DNA from: Pirellula staleyi DSM 6068
GTDB lineage: Bacteria; Planctomycetota; Planctomycetia; Pirellulales; Pirellulaceae
Direction of reading: 5' to 3'
DNA length: 64,000 bases
Assembly (NCBI RefSeq): GCF_000025185.1
Contig: NC_013720.1
Span: 4,650,001-4,714,000 of the forward strand
In this document: positions 61,176-64,000 of the stretch, piece by piece
How positions within the stretch are numbered: position 1 is the stretch's first letter
Layout: each line of letters starts with the position of its first letter
Position numbers and translations under genes: made by a program
Notes under the pieces: generated by a model
Told to the model about the DNA's origin: nothing
What the model saw: the letters and a program-made list of their open reading frames with translations, nothing else
Databases searched by the model: none

Positions 61176-63962
61176 ATGGCAAAACCATCCGGTGTTTGGG
61201 GAATTGATATCGGTCGATGTGCCCTCAAAGCACTCCGCTGCCGTATGGATGGCGATGCGGTGGTGGCCGACGGGTTCGACTATATCGAGTACCCCAAGCT
61301 GCTCACGCAATCCGACGCCGACGCACCTCAGCTGGTGAAAGAGGCTCTCGAGCAGTTCCTCAGCCGCAACAGCTTGCGCGGCGATAAAGTGGCCGTATCG
61401 GTTCCTGGCGAATCGGGCCTTGCGCGGTTCTTCAAGCCACCACCCGTGGATGTGAAGAAGATCGCCGACATCGTGAAGTACGAAGCCCGACAGCAAATCC
61501 CCTTTGCGCTGGAAGACGTGATCTGGGACTACCAGCGGATGCCTGGTGGCCAGGAAGTCGATGGTTTTGCGCTCGATACGGAAATCGGCCTGTTCGCCAT
61601 GAAGCGCGAACAAGTCAGCAAAGCGATGCAGCCGTTTTTGAACGCCGGCATCGAAGTCGACATCATCCAGCTCTCGCCGATCGCTTGCTACAACTACATT
61701 TCCTACGACTCCCCCAAGCGGCTCGCCGACGGGGAAGAATACGACCCTGAAAAGCCCCCGAAATCGGTCGTCGTTCTATCGATCGGCACCGATACGACCG
61801 ACCTGGTGGTGACGAACGGCTACCGCGTTTGGCAGCGTAATATTCCGCTCGGTGGCAATCACTTCACCAAGCAATTGTCGAAAGATCTGAAGCTTACCTT
61901 TGCCAAGGCCGAGCATCTGAAGCGGAACCCGAAGCAAGCGGAAGACCCCAAGGCGGTGTTCCAGGCGATGCGTCCGGTGTTCGGCGACATGGTGACTGAA
62001 ATTCAGCGCTCGCTGAACTTCTTCAGCAGCCTCGATCGCAAAGCGTCGATCGAATCGGTGATGCTCTTGGGAAATACCGTCAAGCTCCCTGGTTTGACGC
62101 AGTACCTCTCCAAACACCTGGGCTACGACGTCAAAGAAATCGACTCGTTCACGCGGCTCACCGGTGCCCAGGTCGTCACGTCCCCGAGCTTCAAAGACAA
62201 CATGCTCGCCTTCGGCGGCTGTTACGGCTTATGCCTCCAAGGTCTTGGCAAGTCGAAGCTGGGGACCAACCTGCTGCCTCGCGAAATCCTCACGCAGCGC
62301 ATGATCAAGGCCAAGAAGCCTTGGGCAGTTGGGGCCGTAGCGACCGTGATCCTCGCCTGCGCGTTCAACTACATCTTCACCTACCGTGTGTGGAATGAAG
62401 TGAACCCCAAGACCACCGTGCAAGGTGTCGCTTGGGAATCGGCCATGACCGAAGCGGGGAATGTCACCAAGACTAGCTCCACGTATATCACGGCCGACAA
62501 AGACAAAGTCGCTAAGTTCGATATGCTCAAGCAAATTGGGCAGGAAGTGGTGGGAGCTGGTGACCGCCGCGTGCTCTGGCTCGAGCTGATGAAAGCCCTC
62601 AACGAGTCGATGCCAAAGATGGCCGACACGCTGCAGCCTGGCGAAATTCCCGACGTTAAAAAACTGCCATTTGATAAACGTAAGGATCTGAAGATCTCGT
62701 ACGTCGAAACGCAGTACTATCCCGAACTGAGTCTCTGGTTCACCAGCGAGGTGAAGAAGAAGTACCTCGAGCTCAACCCTGAGCTCATGACTGCTCCACC
62801 TGCCGGTGCCACCCCGGGCACTCCTGGTATGCCGGGGGCTGTCCCTCCGGTCGCTGCGATGCCAGCCATGCCTCCCGCTATGCCTGGAGCCATGCCGGGT
62901 GCGATGCCGGGAGCCATGCCCGGCATGATGCCAGGAATGATGCCCGGTGGTGGTGTCGATCCTGTCACTGGTTTGCCGATGGCCTCGAGCAGTTCGTCGA
63001 CCGACGTTTCGATGGTGCAGATTCCTGGTCCTAAAGGTCCAGGCTGGGTGGTCGAACTGGCTGGCTATCACTACTACAACGACCCAGCGGATCGTCGTAA
63101 CGCCGGTCCAGCGCATGTGAAGAACACGCTGCTCAAGCAACTCAAAGAGGGCTCGATTGAAGTCCCCGTCGGTGCTGGCGGCATGCTCGATCGTTTCACG
63201 ATGAAAGAGCTCGGAATTGGCTATGCCATCCTGGCTCTCGATCCTAAACCGGTCGATCACCAAATCCCGAACCCCAATTATGTTCCACCGGTAGGCGTCG
63301 GAATGACCGACGGCTTTGGTGGGATGCCAGGGTCGATGCCGATGCCTCCGATGCCAGGTGCCAAGCCACCGGGAGCGAAGGGGGCCACCGATAAACCGGC
63401 GGTCGATCCAGCTGAAAATCCTCCGTTCTTCAAGGTGAGCCGCTACAACTTCATCATCCAGTTCTGCTGGCAAGAAAAGCCGATGAACGTGCGACTCGAA
63501 GAGCGTGCCAAGGCTCAGCTCGAAGCGCAGCAAAAGGCAGCGGAAGCTGCTGCAGCCGCTGCTGCGGGTGGCGTTCCTGGTGCTGTCCCAGGTGTTCCTG
63601 GCACCATGCCGGGCGTCCCAGGTGTGGCACCTACCGTTCCTGGTGTGGCTCCTGTCGCACCACCCGCGATCCCTGCGGCACCTATTCCAGCGGCACCCGT
63701 TCCAGGTGCAGTCGCACCTGCTCCTGGTCTGCCCGCTCCCGCAGCTCCAGCTCCTGGACAAATTGCACCTGCACAAGCAGCTCCTGGACAAGTGGCACCC
63801 GGCCCCGTAGCTCCTGCGCCGGCTGCTCCTGCTCCCGTAGCCCCCGCACCTGCTGCACCTGGCGCGGCTCCAGCCGTTCCAGCGGAACTCACTGGCGACC
63901 TGCCTGTTGAAGCTCCCCCGGCCGCCCCCGCAGCTGCTCCACCTGTCAATCCTGTCCCTTGA
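61176..63962 (+). CDS. pilM: PilM-type pilus assembly ATPase fused to a membrane segment and Pro/Ala-rich tail
   Basis: 928 residues. The N-terminal 370 are an actin-like PilM: WGIDIGRCALKALRCR, VAVSVPGESGLARFFKPPPV, the PilM-typical VKYEARQQIPFALEDVIWDY, VVVLSIGTDTTDLVVTNG and ESVMLLGNTVKLPGLTQYL. Then NLLPREILTQRMIKAKKPWA leads into a membrane segment (AVGAVATVILACAFNYIF), which is how PilN begins. A periplasmic coiled part and Met/Pro/Gly repeats (62878-62945) follow, then a second region with YNFIIQFCWQEKP, and a 130-residue Ala/Pro tail. The result reads as a PilM-PilN fusion. The ATG at 61176 has GAGGAA upstream. It probably belongs to a type IV pilus or type II secretion inner-membrane platform. 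Confidence 0.85.
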   Translation: MAKPSGVWGIDIGRCALKALRCRMDGDAVVADGFDYIEYPKLLTQSDADAPQLVKEALEQFLSRNSLRGDKVAVSVPGESGLARFFKPPPVDVKKIADIVKYEARQQIPFALEDVIWDYQRMPGGQEVDGFALDTEIGLFAMKREQVSKAMQPFLNAGIEVDIIQLSPIACYNYISYDSPKRLADGEEYDPEKPPKSVVVLSIGTDTTDLVVTNGYRVWQRNIPLGGNHFTKQLSKDLKLTFAKAEHLKRNPKQAEDPKAVFQAMRPVFGDMVTEIQRSLNFFSSLDRKASIESVMLLGNTVKLPGLTQYLSKHLGYDVKEIDSFTRLTGAQVVTSPSFKDNMLAFGGCYGLCLQGLGKSKLGTNLLPREILTQRMIKAKKPWAVGAVATVILACAFNYIFTYRVWNEVNPKTTVQGVAWESAMTEAGNVTKTSSTYITADKDKVAKFDMLKQIGQEVVGAGDRRVLWLELMKALNESMPKMADTLQPGEIPDVKKLPFDKRKDLKISYVETQYYPELSLWFTSEVKKKYLELNPELMTAPPAGATPGTPGMPGAVPPVAAMPAMPPAMPGAMPGAMPGAMPGMMPGMMPGGGVDPVTGLPMASSSSSTDVSMVQIPGPKGPGWVVELAGYHYYNDPADRRNAGPAHVKNTLLKQLKEGSIEVPVGAGGMLDRFTMKELGIGYAILALDPKPVDHQIPNPNYVPPVGVGMTDGFGGMPGSMPMPPMPGAKPPGAKGATDKPAVDPAENPPFFKVSRYNFIIQFCWQEKPMNVRLEERAKAQLEAQQKAAEAAAAAAAGGVPGAVPGVPGTMPGVPGVAPTVPGVAPVAPPAIPAAPIPAAPVPGAVAPAPGLPAPAAPAPGQIAPAQAAPGQVAPGPVAPAPAAPAPVAPAPAAPGAAPAVPAELTGDLPVEAPPAAPAAAPPVNPVP

Positions 63963-63987
63963 TCTCCCGTAGGAAAGCTTGCCCAAC

Positions 63988-64000
63988 ATGGACAAACTCA
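63988..64000 (+). CDS. Start of the next gene (truncated by window edge)
   Basis: ATG at 63988 (MDKL...), with AGGAAA about 11 bases upstream and 25 bases after the pilM stop. By gene order it could be a PilO-like partner, but only four codons are visible. Confidence 0.5.

Noticed and set aside
62229-63995. 588-codon open frame opposite pilM
   Set aside because: Mirror of the Pro/Ala/Gly repeat codons; low complexity Arg/Cys/Ser translation.

Overview
The window looks like chromosomal DNA of a planctomycete, most likely a Pirellula/Rhodopirellula-type member of the Pirellulales. The evidence is the mixture of families: a DUF1559 prepilin-like protein paired with a small lipoprotein, a DUF1598 protein, DUF1080-type proteins, GYF/zinc-ribbon-like membrane proteins, methanofuran-type C1 cofactor genes in a bacterium, and a PilM protein with a long Pro/Ala tail. 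Genes are moderately GC-rich, use GTG and TTG starts often, and sit on both strands in short operons. I see no rRNA, tRNA, CRISPR array, insertion sequence or prophage.

Layout. 0-6.3 kb: end of a HAD hydrolase, the dxr-rseP pair and ftsH. 6.3-9.7 kb: a coiled-coil membrane protein, a Wzz/GumC-like chain-length protein and a secreted DUF1080 protein. 9.8-13.8 kb: a nitrogen-signalling group with a 2Fe-2S ferredoxin, a P-II protein and, convergent to them, glnE. 14.2-15.8 kb: the major sigma factor. 15.8-17.7 kb: a 1.9-kb stretch without a convincing gene but with strong hairpins. 17.7-20.1 kb: an SDR enzyme, a zinc-ribbon membrane protein and a methyltransferase. 20.1-25.7 kb: a MarR / membrane-fusion / RND efflux operon with a readable promoter and operator candidate. 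26.3-28.6 kb: hflX and an SDR. 28.6-30.2 kb: a degenerate peptidase-like protein.

30.2-35.7 kb: a Tad-like secretin locus (CpaC-like secretin, small lipoprotein, TPR lipoprotein) preceded by a leader with three GNRA-capped hairpins. 35.7-39.0 kb: ispF, cysS, ruvC and ruvA. 39.2-41.9 kb: three genes that look like mfnD, mfnF and mfnE. 42.0-49.6 kb: a DUF1598 protein, an FHA-GAF-sigma54 activator, a CheX-like protein, a glycosyltransferase, a thioredoxin-like protein and a Gfo/Idh-like protein. 49.6-54.4 kb: secreted and envelope proteins. 54.5-58.8 kb: plsC, cmk and a large GH38-like protein. 59.1-64.0 kb: a DUF4303-like protein, a TPR lipoprotein and a PilM-type pilus protein; the next gene starts at the very end.

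The most unusual protein-level signal is the nitrogen pair. GlnE has lost the catalytic residues of its adenylyl-removing half. The P-II protein next to it aligns without gaps to E. coli GlnB but lacks the two ATP-contacting arginines at 101 and 103. The most unusual nucleic-acid signals are the GNRA-hairpin trio upstream of the secretin (with one compensatory base-pair change), the hairpin cluster in the 1.9-kb gap, and a terminator whose hairpin contains the start codon of the next gene.
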